Positions 8,102-15,797 of a stretch of 64,000 bases of DNA are shown here, piece after piece. Position 1 is the stretch's first letter, and each line of letters begins with the position of its first letter. The notes under the pieces are model-generated. The model searched no databases, was not told the origin of the DNA, and saw only the letters and a program-made list of their open reading frames with translations. The DNA comes from Peribacillus sp. FSL H8-0477 (lineage in GTDB: Bacteria > Bacillota > Bacilli > Bacillales > DSM-1321). The DNA lies in the NCBI RefSeq assembly GCF_038002765.1, contig NZ_JBBODE010000001.1, positions 1,736,001-1,800,000 of the forward strand, written 5' to 3'. A program made the translations under genes and the position numbers.

Positions 8102-9265
8102 ATGAATAACTTTGATGAACATATTGACCGAAAAAATACTGGTGCCTTTAAATGGGATCATATGAAGGATCTCTATGGAAGAGATGACCTTCTGCCAATG
8201 TGGGTGGCTGATATGGATTTCCCTTCACCAATAGGTGTACAGAAAGCTTTACTAGATCGAGTCATGCATCCTGTATACGGGTACACAGCTCCTATGCCGA
8301 CCCTTTTGCCTGTCATTCAAACTTGGCTTAAGAATCGCCATTCCTGGGAAGTTGATAAAGAACATCTTTCCTTCAGCGCAGGCGTAGTCTCTGCAATTGG
8401 AATGACGATTCAGGGACTTACTGAACCTGGCGATAAAATTTTGCTGCAATCGCCTATTTACACACCCTTTTTCAGCATGATTGAACAAAATAATCGAGTG
8501 GTTGTTAATAGTCAGCTGAAAGTTATTGATGATCGCTTTGAAATAGACTTTATAGACTTTGAAGAGAAACTTAAAGAAGGCGTTAAACTCTTTCTTCTGT
8601 GCAGCCCTCATAACCCAGGCGGCCGCATTTGGACAAAAGAGGAGTTAACGCGTATGGGTGAACTTTGTTTGAAGTACGGAACTATAATTGTTAGTGATGA
8701 AATTCATGCTGACTTATTTCATTCTCCCTATACTCATTATCCGCTGGCCTCATTAAATGAACGTTATGCCGATCAGACTGTAACCCTGATGGCACCTAGT
8801 AAAACCTTTAATATTGCCGGCATGCAAGCATCGATTATGATTACGAGCAATAAAGATATTCGCACCAAAATAACGACTACACAGACTAGAAATGCCTTTC
8901 ACGGGCTCAATATATTGGGATTAACGGCAATGGAAGCAGCCTATCAAACCGGGGAAACCTGGCTTGACGAAATGCTTGCATATGTTGAAACAAACGTAAA
9001 GATTGCAGAAGATTTTATCGCTCATGAAATACCTGGTTTGCGCTGTATGCACCCTGAGGCATCATATCTGCTATGGATTGATTGCCGCGGCCTAGGCTTG
9101 AGCGACGAAGAAATCCAAGAACTTCTTACTTCTAAAGGAAAACTGGCATTAGAGCCAGGAGCTAAATACGGTCCTGGCGGAGAAGGTTTTGTTCGAATGA
9201 ACATTGGCTGTCCACGAACTCTATTAGAAGATGGACTCAACAGACTTAAACAAGCGTTCAGCTGA
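8102..9265 (+). CDS. patB: cystathionine beta-lyase / C-S lyase PatB
   Basis: MalY/PatB-type PLP enzyme, fold type I, 387 residues from the ATG at 8102, the same length as B. subtilis PatB. It cleaves cystathionine or cysteine conjugates to a thiol, pyruvate and ammonia. Visible marks are LPMWVADMDFPSP near the N-terminus, SPHNPGGR, VSDEIHADL and the PLP-lysine segment APSKTFNIAGMQ. The in-frame start at 8087 lies upstream of any SD; GGTGGTG precedes 8102. Monocistronic. It ends 7 bases before the convergent sodC stop, with no terminator between them. Confidence 0.9.
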   Translation: MNNFDEHIDRKNTGAFKWDHMKDLYGRDDLLPMWVADMDFPSPIGVQKALLDRVMHPVYGYTAPMPTLLPVIQTWLKNRHSWEVDKEHLSFSAGVVSAIGMTIQGLTEPGDKILLQSPIYTPFFSMIEQNNRVVVNSQLKVIDDRFEIDFIDFEEKLKEGVKLFLLCSPHNPGGRIWTKEELTRMGELCLKYGTIIVSDEIHADLFHSPYTHYPLASLNERYADQTVTLMAPSKTFNIAGMQASIMITSNKDIRTKITTTQTRNAFHGLNILGLTAMEAAYQTGETWLDEMLAYVETNVKIAEDFIAHEIPGLRCMHPEASYLLWIDCRGLGLSDEEIQELLTSKGKLALEPGAKYGPGGEGFVRMNIGCPRTLLEDGLNRLKQAFS

Positions 9266-9272
9266 GAAACAT

Positions 9273-9788
9273 TCACTTCCCTTTTGTAATGACACCGCAG
9301 GCGATTCGTTTCCCTGAGTCTCCTGCTGGCTGAGTCATCCCGTCATCTTGGTTTTGATTCACAATGATGGAAGTACCCTTCTGTGTAAAAAGCGTTGTTT
9401 TCCCTTTCCTTAACGTTACATCTTTTGCAGTAAGCGTTGCTTTCACATTACCAGAATCCTTTACAATTAAATTAGGCAAATCCCCAGCATGGGCTCCCTT
9501 CGGATGAAGAAGCCCATGCTCTTTATCATCGGGATTATAATGGTTGCCTGCTGATTTAAAATCAGGCGCTTTGCACTTACCTACACTATGAATATGAATG
9601 CCATGTACGCCCGGCTCAAGCCCCTCCAAATCAACTTTCAGTTTCAATCCCTTCGCTTGTTCCTGAAGCTTAATCGTACCCAAAGAATCCCCATCAGCAT
9701 TAAACATTTTTACATCCAGTTTCTTCGGATTCTCTTCCGCACAGCCTGCAAGCAGCACCATAAACCCAATCAGTAACACTTTTTTCAT
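9273..9788 (-). CDS. SodC-like lipoprotein with an altered copper site
   Basis: Cu/Zn-superoxide-dismutase-fold lipoprotein, 171 residues. The start is the ATG at 9788 after GGGGGG, giving MKKVLLIGFMVLLAGC with lipobox Cys16. The frame stays open to 9926, but that part is hydrophilic, lacks an SD and contains the cdr terminator. HGIHIH (H65, H67), H83, H91, H100 and D103 supply Cu/bridge/Zn ligands, and C72-C164 the disulfide. The residue aligned with the fourth Cu ligand (human H120) is N144 in IIVNQNQDD. A B. subtilis SodC paralogue is known to lack Cu ligands. SOD activity is therefore doubtful. Confidence 0.88.
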   Translation of the reverse strand: MKKVLLIGFMVLLAGCAEENPKKLDVKMFNADGDSLGTIKLQEQAKGLKLKVDLEGLEPGVHGIHIHSVGKCKAPDFKSAGNHYNPDDKEHGLLHPKGAHAGDLPNLIVKDSGNVKATLTAKDVTLRKGKTTLFTQKGTSIIVNQNQDDGMTQPAGDSGKRIACGVITKGK

Positions 9789-9848
9789 CCAATTTTCGCC
9801 CCCTAATCTATTCCTATCTTCCCCCCAATAAGAAAAGAGATACAAAAA

Positions 9849-9877
9849 AAGCACCGTTCCAACTAGGAACGGTGCTT
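9849..9877 (-). terminator. terminator of cdr
   Basis: Perfect 12-bp stem AAGCACCGTTCC / GGAACGGTGCTT with loop AACTA lies 5 bases past the cdr stop and is followed on the minus strand by a T-run. It separates cdr from sodC. Confidence 0.9.
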
Positions 9878-9882
9878 GTCTT

Positions 9883-11535
9883 TTAATACACGGTTTTAGC
9901 TGTAGAATACAGCTTATATCCGCCATCTAGATTTTTCACTTTTATACCATGACCAGTTAGAATACGGGCAGCTAAATATCCTCGTAAACCAACTTGACAA
10001 GAAACGTATAAGTCTTTATCTCGAGGTACTTCCTCGAGTCGTTCACGCAATTCATTAACAGGGATATTAATTGTGCCGTCAATCGCGCCTCTAGCCACCT
10101 CACCAGGGTCCCGTACATCAATCAATATACCTCCACCTGCCAGAAGTTCATCAATTTCATGCCACTGAACACTCTCAGCTGAACCATCCATAATATTTGA
10201 AGCCGCATAACCGGCAATATTAACAGGATCTTTAGCAGAAGAAAACGGCGGTGCGTAGGAAAGCTCTAAATCAGCTAAATCCTCCACCGTCATACTGGCT
10301 TTAATGGCGGTTGCTAGTACATCAATCCGTTTATCGATTCCGCCCTTCCCAACTGCCTGTGCTCCAAGTATTTCACCAGTTTTTTTATCAAAAATAACTT
10401 TTAACGTCATCGGTGAAGCACCAGGATAATAGCCAGCATGGTTCATAGGCTGAACGTGAATCACTTCATATGAGCGATTCATCTTCTTTAGTGTTTTTTC
10501 ATTATTTCCGGTTACGGCAGCAGTAAGATCAAATATCTTTACAATCGAAGTTCCGAGTACACCCTTGTAGGCTGCTGGCAATTCATTAATCACATCTGCC
10601 ACAATACGCCCTTGACGATTAGCAGGACCTGCAAGTGGAACAAAACCAGCCATTCCATTGATATAGTCCTTTACTTCAATGGCATCCCCAACTGCATAAA
10701 TGGAAGGGTCGGAAGTTTGCAGCTTCTCATTCACTTTAATTGTCCCACGTACTCCAAGTTCAAGTCCTGCATCTTTTGCGAGCTGTGTTTCCGGCTGAAC
10801 ACCGATAGCAAGAATGATCATATCAGCTGTTTCAACCTTGCCGCTTTCTAAAATAATGGTCGTTCCTTGATCTTTAAATTCCTTGACACCATCGTTCAGG
10901 ATTAAGTTTATCCCTTTATTCTTAAGCTCTGCATGAACAATTTGAGCCATTTCAAAATCGATTGGAGCCATAACTTGATCTCCACGCTCAATGACTGTTA
11001 CCTTCACTCCGCGTTCTACCAAATTTTCAGCCAGCTCAAGACCAATAAATCCTCCGCCTATCACAACCGCTTGCTTGGGCTTTCCCTCATCAACATATTG
11101 TTTAATACGATCTGTGTCTGGAACACTGCGAACCGTAAATAAAGCTATAGCTTCTTCTATTCCAGGAATTTGAGGCTTAATTGGTTTAGAGCCTGGTGAA
11201 AGAATTAACGCATCATAGGGTTCATTATATTCTTCTCCCGTTTGCAAATTACGCGCCGTCACCGTTTTTTCTTGTGCATTAATCCGTACAACTTCCGTTA
11301 AATTACGAATATCTAAGTTAAAGCGATTACTCATTCCTTCAACAGTCTGAACAAGCAGCTTTTTACGATCTGAAATGACACCGCCGATATAGTACGGAAG
11401 TCCGCAATTGGCAAAAGAGATATATTCTCCGCGTTCAAACATAGTAATCGTATCTTCTTCATTTAACCGTCTCAGTCTCGCTGCTGCCGTAGCTCCCCCA
11501 GCAACACCGCCAACGATGATTATTTTCTTTTTCAT
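9883..11535 (-). CDS. cdr: CoA-disulfide reductase with C-terminal rhodanese domain
   Basis: 550-residue NAD(P)H- and FAD-dependent CoA-disulfide (per/polysulfide) reductase fused to rhodanese, cytosolic. The N-terminal FAD motif is GGVAGGATAAARLRR. The redox cysteine is C44 in SFANCGLPYYIGG, a second Rossmann motif is GGGFIGLELAENL, and the rhodanese domain spans about 455-545 with catalytic C513 in SCQVGLRG. In Bacillaceae, which use bacillithiol and CoA rather than glutathione, such fusions maintain the CoA redox state and handle sulfane sulfur. Just upstream is a GGTAT inverted repeat like those of CsoR/CstR repressors, consistent with control by reactive sulfur. Confidence 0.92.
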   Translation of the reverse strand: MKKKIIIVGGVAGGATAAARLRRLNEEDTITMFERGEYISFANCGLPYYIGGVISDRKKLLVQTVEGMSNRFNLDIRNLTEVVRINAQEKTVTARNLQTGEEYNEPYDALILSPGSKPIKPQIPGIEEAIALFTVRSVPDTDRIKQYVDEGKPKQAVVIGGGFIGLELAENLVERGVKVTVIERGDQVMAPIDFEMAQIVHAELKNKGINLILNDGVKEFKDQGTTIILESGKVETADMIILAIGVQPETQLAKDAGLELGVRGTIKVNEKLQTSDPSIYAVGDAIEVKDYINGMAGFVPLAGPANRQGRIVADVINELPAAYKGVLGTSIVKIFDLTAAVTGNNEKTLKKMNRSYEVIHVQPMNHAGYYPGASPMTLKVIFDKKTGEILGAQAVGKGGIDKRIDVLATAIKASMTVEDLADLELSYAPPFSSAKDPVNIAGYAASNIMDGSAESVQWHEIDELLAGGGILIDVRDPGEVARGAIDGTINIPVNELRERLEEVPRDKDLYVSCQVGLRGYLAARILTGHGIKVKNLDGGYKLYSTAKTVY

Positions 11536-11552
11536 TAATTTTCCCCCTCAAT

Positions 11553-11568
11553 ATACCTATGGGGGTAT
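11553..11568 (-). promoter_or_regulatory. cdr promoter with CsoR/CstR-like operator
   Basis: ATACC-TATGGG-GGTAT is an inverted repeat directly downstream of and touching a TATAAT (minus strand, 11572-11567). A TTTCAC at 11595-11590 sits 17 bases upstream of it. ATACC/GGTAT repeats with a G/C-rich centre are typical of CsoR-family operators, including CstR-type sulfur-sensing ones. Binding is inferred only from the pattern. Confidence 0.5.
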
Positions 11569-11587
11569 TATAACAAATCAAAAACAG

Positions 11588-11617
11588 GTGTGAAAGCTTT
11601 TGACACACTTTCACACC
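11588..11617 (-). terminator. terminator of yteA
   Basis: Perfect 10-bp stem GGTGTGAAAG / CTTTCACACC with a 10-base loop, followed on the minus strand by TGTTTTTG. The proposed -35 of cdr lies inside the stem. Confidence 0.75.
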
Positions 11618-11626
11618 GTTGACACA

Positions 11627-12385
11627 TTAATCCTCGCTGTCTTCTTCAACATAAGGTTCTTTTTCAGAAGCAGGCAAGTCGCCAAGGATGGTCTGCACGC
11701 CTTCTTCTTCTAACATATCCACATAGTTTTCATATTTAGCATTTCGATAGATGGTAACTGAATCTCCGTACAGGTCTACACCCGCAAAGTTTTCATAATC
11801 TTCGACGTAGCCAACATTTTCTTGTGCTTCTATATACGTATCGTTATAGTCTGCTGTAGGTTGAACTTGATCTGCAGGTGTATCGGACGTTCCGTATCTC
11901 GCAACATCCTGCCAAGAATCCTCACCATCATATCCCACTGATTCATGATCTTTATCTGCCACAAAACCTCCGAAGGACGTACGTAAAACTGATTCTTCGA
12001 TTGGACGATCATCAGACGTATGTTGAGATGGAGAATGGTCTATACAAAAACGAGTCGTAGGCATGGCCTCCAGCCGTTCATATGGAATGTCTTTTGAGCA
12101 TACCTCACATTTCCCATAATTTCCTTCTTCAATAGCCTTCAGTCCCTTATCAATATCTGCTAATTCAATTTGATAATGCTCATATAGGGCAAGATCCTTT
12201 TCACGCTCGTATAACTCAGTCCCTTCATCAGCTGGATGGTTATCATAACTTGATAACTCACCTGTTGAATCTACCAGGCTCCGCCTTAAACCAAAATCAT
12301 TTTCATCTCCAAAGTGCTCCTTTAGCTCTTTTTTCTGCTGTTCGAGCTTTTGTTGAAAATCCTGTACTTGCTGGTTTGAAAGCAT
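11627..12385 (-). CDS. yteA: DksA/TraR-type zinc-finger protein YteA
   Basis: 252-residue protein with an N-terminal coiled coil (about 1-30, QQKLEQQKKELKEHF) and a DksA-like zinc finger (about 92-118: KCEVC ... RFCIDH). The C-terminal half is long and acidic with repeated DYEN/YVED segments, as in the Bacillus YteA family (sporulation/general function C4-type zinc finger). Probably cytosolic; RNA polymerase binding is known for DksA but unproven for YteA. Own terminator downstream. Confidence 0.85.
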   Translation of the reverse strand: MLSNQQVQDFQQKLEQQKKELKEHFGDENDFGLRRSLVDSTGELSSYDNHPADEGTELYEREKDLALYEHYQIELADIDKGLKAIEEGNYGKCEVCSKDIPYERLEAMPTTRFCIDHSPSQHTSDDRPIEESVLRTSFGGFVADKDHESVGYDGEDSWQDVARYGTSDTPADQVQPTADYNDTYIEAQENVGYVEDYENFAGVDLYGDSVTIYRNAKYENYVDMLEEEGVQTILGDLPASEKEPYVEEDSED

Positions 12386-12537
12386 AATACGCCAGTCCCT
12401 TCCTCACTATAATCTTCTTTTAGTATTTTCCATTATCCATATTTTTATAAGTAATAAATAAGGGGACATTCTTGGCAAGCTGCGTTTTGTAAGTTATCCT
12501 AATGACTAACATAATTTTCCTATAGGGGTTTTGAAAA

Positions 12538-13323
12538 ATGAAACCATTATCATTTCTTATTCATTTTGGATACACTCAAGCTTTGGCCTGTCTGTTTCCA
12601 GTCGCTATCTTTTTAACACTTGCACTTTCCAAAATCATTCCGCTTTCGATCATACCTCGATATGACTTTATTCTGATTCTTTGTCTGCTCATGCAGGTGT
12701 TTATGGTTACAGCAAAGTTTGAAACCTGGGACGAGCTTAAAGTGATTTGTCTCTTTCATGTCATTGGACTTGCTCTCGAATTATATAAAGTTCATATGGG
12801 TTCTTGGTCGTATCCAGAAGAGGGGTTTTCTAAACTTTGGGGAGTTCCGCTATACAGCGGATTTATGTATGCAAGTGTTGCCAGCTATATGTGCCAATCT
12901 TGGCGGCGTTTACACCTTACACTAGTCAATTGGCCGCCAACCATCATTGCAGCTATTACTGCTGCAGCAATCTATCTTAACTTTTTTACACATCATTTTA
13001 TCATTGATTTTCGCTGGATATTAATGGGGGTCGTCCTTCTAGTCTTTTGCCGGACAATCGTAATGTTCACAGTAAACAATCAACCCTATCAAATGCCTGT
13101 GGTAGTATCGTTTGTTTTAATGGGGTTCTTTATTTGGATTGCTGAAAATGTGGCTACTTTCTTTGGGGCATGGCAATATCCGAACCAGGAAGAAGGCTGG
13201 CACCTCGTCCATTTCAGTAAAATCAGCTCTTGGCTGCTGCTCGTCATTGTAAGTTTTCTTATCGTTGCTCTTCTTAAACATGTGAAGAACCAAGAAGCAC
13301 AACCAATCAATTTTAACCAATAA
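12538..13323 (+). CDS. DUF817 integral membrane protein (YoaT-like)
   Basis: 261 residues with about eight hydrophobic helices. Conserved-looking polar motifs sit at loop edges (FETWDELKVI, MGSWSYPEEG, WQYPNQEEGW). This pattern and length fit DUF817, of which B. subtilis YoaT is a member. A putative cytoplasmic-membrane protein of unknown function. It diverges from yteA; the SD is weak, since only AGGGG lies within 15 bases of the ATG. Confidence 0.75.
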   Translation: MKPLSFLIHFGYTQALACLFPVAIFLTLALSKIIPLSIIPRYDFILILCLLMQVFMVTAKFETWDELKVICLFHVIGLALELYKVHMGSWSYPEEGFSKLWGVPLYSGFMYASVASYMCQSWRRLHLTLVNWPPTIIAAITAAAIYLNFFTHHFIIDFRWILMGVVLLVFCRTIVMFTVNNQPYQMPVVVSFVLMGFFIWIAENVATFFGAWQYPNQEEGWHLVHFSKISSWLLLVIVSFLIVALLKHVKNQEAQPINFNQ

Positions 13324-13324
13324 A

Positions 13325-13359
13325 AAAAGCTGCGGATTCTTCCCGAATTCGTAGCTTTT
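13325..13359. terminator. bidirectional terminator
   Basis: A 15-bp stem (two G-T wobbles) between AAAAGCTGCGGATTC and GAATTCGTAGCTTTT, with A/T runs on both sides, serves the DUF817 gene and the convergent small membrane gene. Confidence 0.8.
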
Positions 13360-13363
13360 GCAC

Positions 13364-13591
13364 TTATTGTGAAGGATCTTCTTCTGAAATCCTAAGATTT
13401 TTTTTTGTAATTTCTTCTTCTAATTTCTGAGTTTTCAATGCTTCATTTCGAGAGATTTTCATGATAAAGCGCATAGCGAATACAGCAGCGATAAGAAAGA
13501 TGACACAAGTAATGCCTGCTGGAATATACTCAGATTTGTCTTCAGGAAAATAAAGAAACAGCCCCAAGACAGCTTGATTCAATTCATTCAT
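13364..13591 (-). CDS. small single-pass membrane protein, unknown
   Basis: 75 residues: a short polar N-terminus, one hydrophobic helix (about 25-44, AGITCVIFLIAAVFAMRFIM), then a charged basic/acidic helical tail (KTQKLEEEITKKN) that may form a coiled coil. GGAAGGAGTG precedes the ATG closely. I do not recognise the family. It is a real gene on the grounds of its SD, shared terminator and isolated location. Confidence 0.65.
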   Translation of the reverse strand: MNELNQAVLGLFLYFPEDKSEYIPAGITCVIFLIAAVFAMRFIMKISRNEALKTQKLEEEITKKNLRISEEDPSQ

Positions 13592-13663
13592 TTCTACACT
13601 CCTTCCAGGCTTAAGGATCCTCTATATTATACCAACTTGAATCAATATACTCTAGAATAAAAA

Positions 13664-13686
13664 AAACGGGGATTTAAACCCCGTTT
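13664..13686 (-). terminator. terminator of ppiB
   Basis: AAACGGGG-ATTTAAA-CCCCGTTT followed on the minus strand by a T-run. It may also work in the other direction. Confidence 0.85.
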
Positions 13687-13695
13687 CAATTTTTC

Positions 13696-14286
13696 TTAAA
13701 CTAATGTAATCGATTGAATCACGATATCTTCAGCTGGTTTGTCACCGTGTGTTGTTTTTGCGTTTGCAATTGCATCTACGATATCAAGACCTTCTACTAC
13801 TTGTCCAAAAACAGTATGTTTGTGATCAAGCCAAGGTGTACCGCCATTTTCCATATACGCTGTGATAATTTCTTCTGGGTACCCAGCTTGTTTCATCTGA
13901 TCGCCCATTCTGCTGTCAACATGCTGTGCTTGCACGATAAAGAATTGACTTCCATTTGTTGCAGGTCCTGAATTGGCCATTGAAAGTGCTCCGCGCAGAT
14001 TGAATAGCTGCATGGAAAACTCATCTTCGAAAGTAGAACCCCAAATACTCTCGCCGCCCATTCCTGTTCCATCTGGATCGCCGCCTTGAATCATGAAGTC
14101 TTTGATTACACGGTGAAAAATAATTCCATCATAATAACCATTTTCTGCATGTGTTAAAAAGTTTTCAACTGTCTTAGGAGCTAATTCAGGGAAAAACTTA
14201 ATTTTAATTGAACCTGCAGTCGTTTCCATAATTACTGCTTTTTCATTTCCAAGTACTTCTGTTGTTAATTGTGGAAAGTTTGTCAT
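13696..14286 (-). CDS. ppiB: cyclophilin-type peptidyl-prolyl isomerase
   Basis: 196-residue cyclophilin from the ATG at 14286 (AGAAGGG upstream; the frame runs on to 14343 without an SD). It catalyses cis-trans isomerisation of X-Pro bonds. Catalytic Arg in [15 protein letters not shown] and the [14 protein letters not shown] motifs are intact. A bacterial insertion ([19 protein letters not shown], about 135-155) is typical of the Bacillaceae form. No signal peptide, so cytosolic. Confidence 0.92.
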   Translation of the reverse strand: MTNFPQLTTEVLGNEKAVIMETTAGSIKIKFFPELAPKTVENFLTHAENGYYDGIIFHRVIKDFMIQGGDPDGTGMGGESIWGSTFEDEFSMQLFNLRGALSMANSGPATNGSQFFIVQAQHVDSRMGDQMKQAGYPEEIITAYMENGGTPWLDHKHTVFGQVVEGLDIVDAIANAKTTHGDKPAEDIVIQSITLV

Positions 14287-14477
14287 TGTGATAACCCTTC
14301 TTTCAGTTCTATTTTCGTAGGCCGTCCTATTGAAGACGACCAAGCATCAATTGTACAATACATGAAAAGGAAGAAAAAAGCATCTATTGAATCCTCCTTG
14401 CAGTTCGTATCAATATTCAATCGTGCCATTTATATGTATGATGATGGAAAGACATATTCTAAAAAGGTGGGATTCCC

Positions 14478-14867
14478 ATGACAGAAAAATCATTTGTAAA
14501 CGGTGAAATTGTTACCGCAATTTATAAAACGGGGAAATATATTGGGGAAATTACGGATGAACGGGCCAACGCTTACCTTGTACGGGTACTAGCAGTCGTC
14601 AATCATCCGACACAAGGGGATTTACACAATCCTAAACAAACCGATGTCTCTCTATTTCACCAGCGACGTGCATTAGCCTATCGTGAACAAACGAATGTCC
14701 CAAAAAACATGGTACGTCCTTACGACGAGACTGTGATCCCCGACTATCAAAGCTCATTAAAGGCTGCTTTAGAAAAACAGAAACAGAAATTGAATGAGGG
14801 CGGCAGGGAATGGGACCAAAAAAGCTTAGAAATGATTGCGGAACTTGAAGCTGATTATTTCAAATAA
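14478..14867 (+). CDS. kapB: KapB, kinase-associated protein
   Basis: 129 residues; GKYIGEI, HPTQGDLHNPKQTDV and HQRRALAYREQTN match the KapB family. In B. subtilis kapB follows kinB and is needed for the KinB input to the sporulation phosphorelay. It is called a lipoprotein there, but no signal sequence or lipobox is visible here. AAAGGTGGG precedes the ATG. No kinB-like kinase is adjacent: upstream is ppiB on the other strand. Confidence 0.85.
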   Translation: MTEKSFVNGEIVTAIYKTGKYIGEITDERANAYLVRVLAVVNHPTQGDLHNPKQTDVSLFHQRRALAYREQTNVPKNMVRPYDETVIPDYQSSLKAALEKQKQKLNEGGREWDQKSLEMIAELEADYFK

Positions 14868-14877
14868 TGACCATAAT

Positions 14878-14910
14878 AAAAGCCAAATCAGTATCGTTGA
14901 TTTGGCTTTT
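14878..14910. terminator. bidirectional terminator kapB/kapD
   Basis: A perfect 13-bp stem AAAAGCCAAATCA / TGATTTGGCTTTT with a 7-base loop between convergent kapB and kapD; it overlaps the kapD stop. Confidence 0.9.
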
Positions 14911-15529
14911 ATAATACGAGTTGATCTAATACCTTCGATAAGTCAATTCTATCGCCGATAGTAGTGGGCTGGTGGTTTTTCATATAGCTTTTATCTTTTT
15001 CCACTAATTTAAAGATATTGTAAGTCGTCAATGCATCGTCTAGTGCACGATGGTGTTTACCTGTTCCTTCTTTTCCATATGCTTGTACGGCCTTCCAAAG
15101 ACCTGTCTGATTTTGATCTCCAAAAAATCTTTTATATTCCAATGAAAGATCTACTTGTTTACCTGTAAACGGAAAGTCGAGTCCTGCTTTTTGACAATTG
15201 TTACGCAATACTTTCATATCCATATTTCCCCATGTTACCACCGTTGTAGGAAGCTTTTCATCATAGCTTTTTAACAGTGATACCAGTTCAGCAAATGGCA
15301 TACCTAAATCGGTTTGACTTTGATTGATATGCAGGAACTTTTTACACCGATCGGTCAGCTTATTAAATCTCGTTGGTGTAACAAATGACGAAAATTCACC
15401 CGTAATGTGGCCGTTCTTCACCGCCGCAAACCCTACTTCAATAATTTCTGGATAAAATCCAATTGGATTTGCTTTCCCTTCCGGCATGGTAAATTCAAAA
15501 TCAATAAATAGATACTGCTGCTCTTCCAT
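14909..15529 (-). CDS. kapD: 3'-5' exonuclease KapD
   Basis: 206-residue DEDDh exonuclease. Exo I is FIDFEF (D10, E12), Exo II contains TWGNMDMKVL, and Exo III is KHHRALDDALTTYNIF with the His and Asp in place. B. subtilis KapD is an inhibitor of the KinA pathway to sporulation and belongs to the ERI1-type exonucleases. The ATG at 15529 has GGAGG at 15538-15542 (minus strand) before it. Convergent with kapB. Confidence 0.88.
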   Translation of the reverse strand: MEEQQYLFIDFEFTMPEGKANPIGFYPEIIEVGFAAVKNGHITGEFSSFVTPTRFNKLTDRCKKFLHINQSQTDLGMPFAELVSLLKSYDEKLPTTVVTWGNMDMKVLRNNCQKAGLDFPFTGKQVDLSLEYKRFFGDQNQTGLWKAVQAYGKEGTGKHHRALDDALTTYNIFKLVEKDKSYMKNHQPTTIGDRIDLSKVLDQLVL

Positions 15530-15797
15530 GCTCTAACCTCCTTCTTTACACTATTAACATATTTAAGGTAATTAAGCCCTTTTTTTTATTAGTATATCAG
15601 AAACGAATTCGGAATATTTCATTTTTTTATACTAGATGCAACTTTTATTGCCTTAAGTTTTTTTTCCTCTATACAAAATGGAACATCCCTTCAAAAAGAA
15701 ATTAACATTCTCCCTGAATTTGCCGTTATAAACAATGACCCAAAAATGTCCTTTTATTATCGTTTATACCCAAATATATTAGACAGGAAGTTGGACT

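Noticed and set aside
9789-9926. N-terminal extension of the SodC-like protein
   Set aside because: The frame is open, but it runs through the cdr terminator, has no SD, and would bury the lipoprotein signal sequence in the middle of the protein.
12538-13323. DUF817 gene as part of the yteA transcription unit
   Set aside because: The genes are divergent and separated by 152 bases; no shared promoter is needed.
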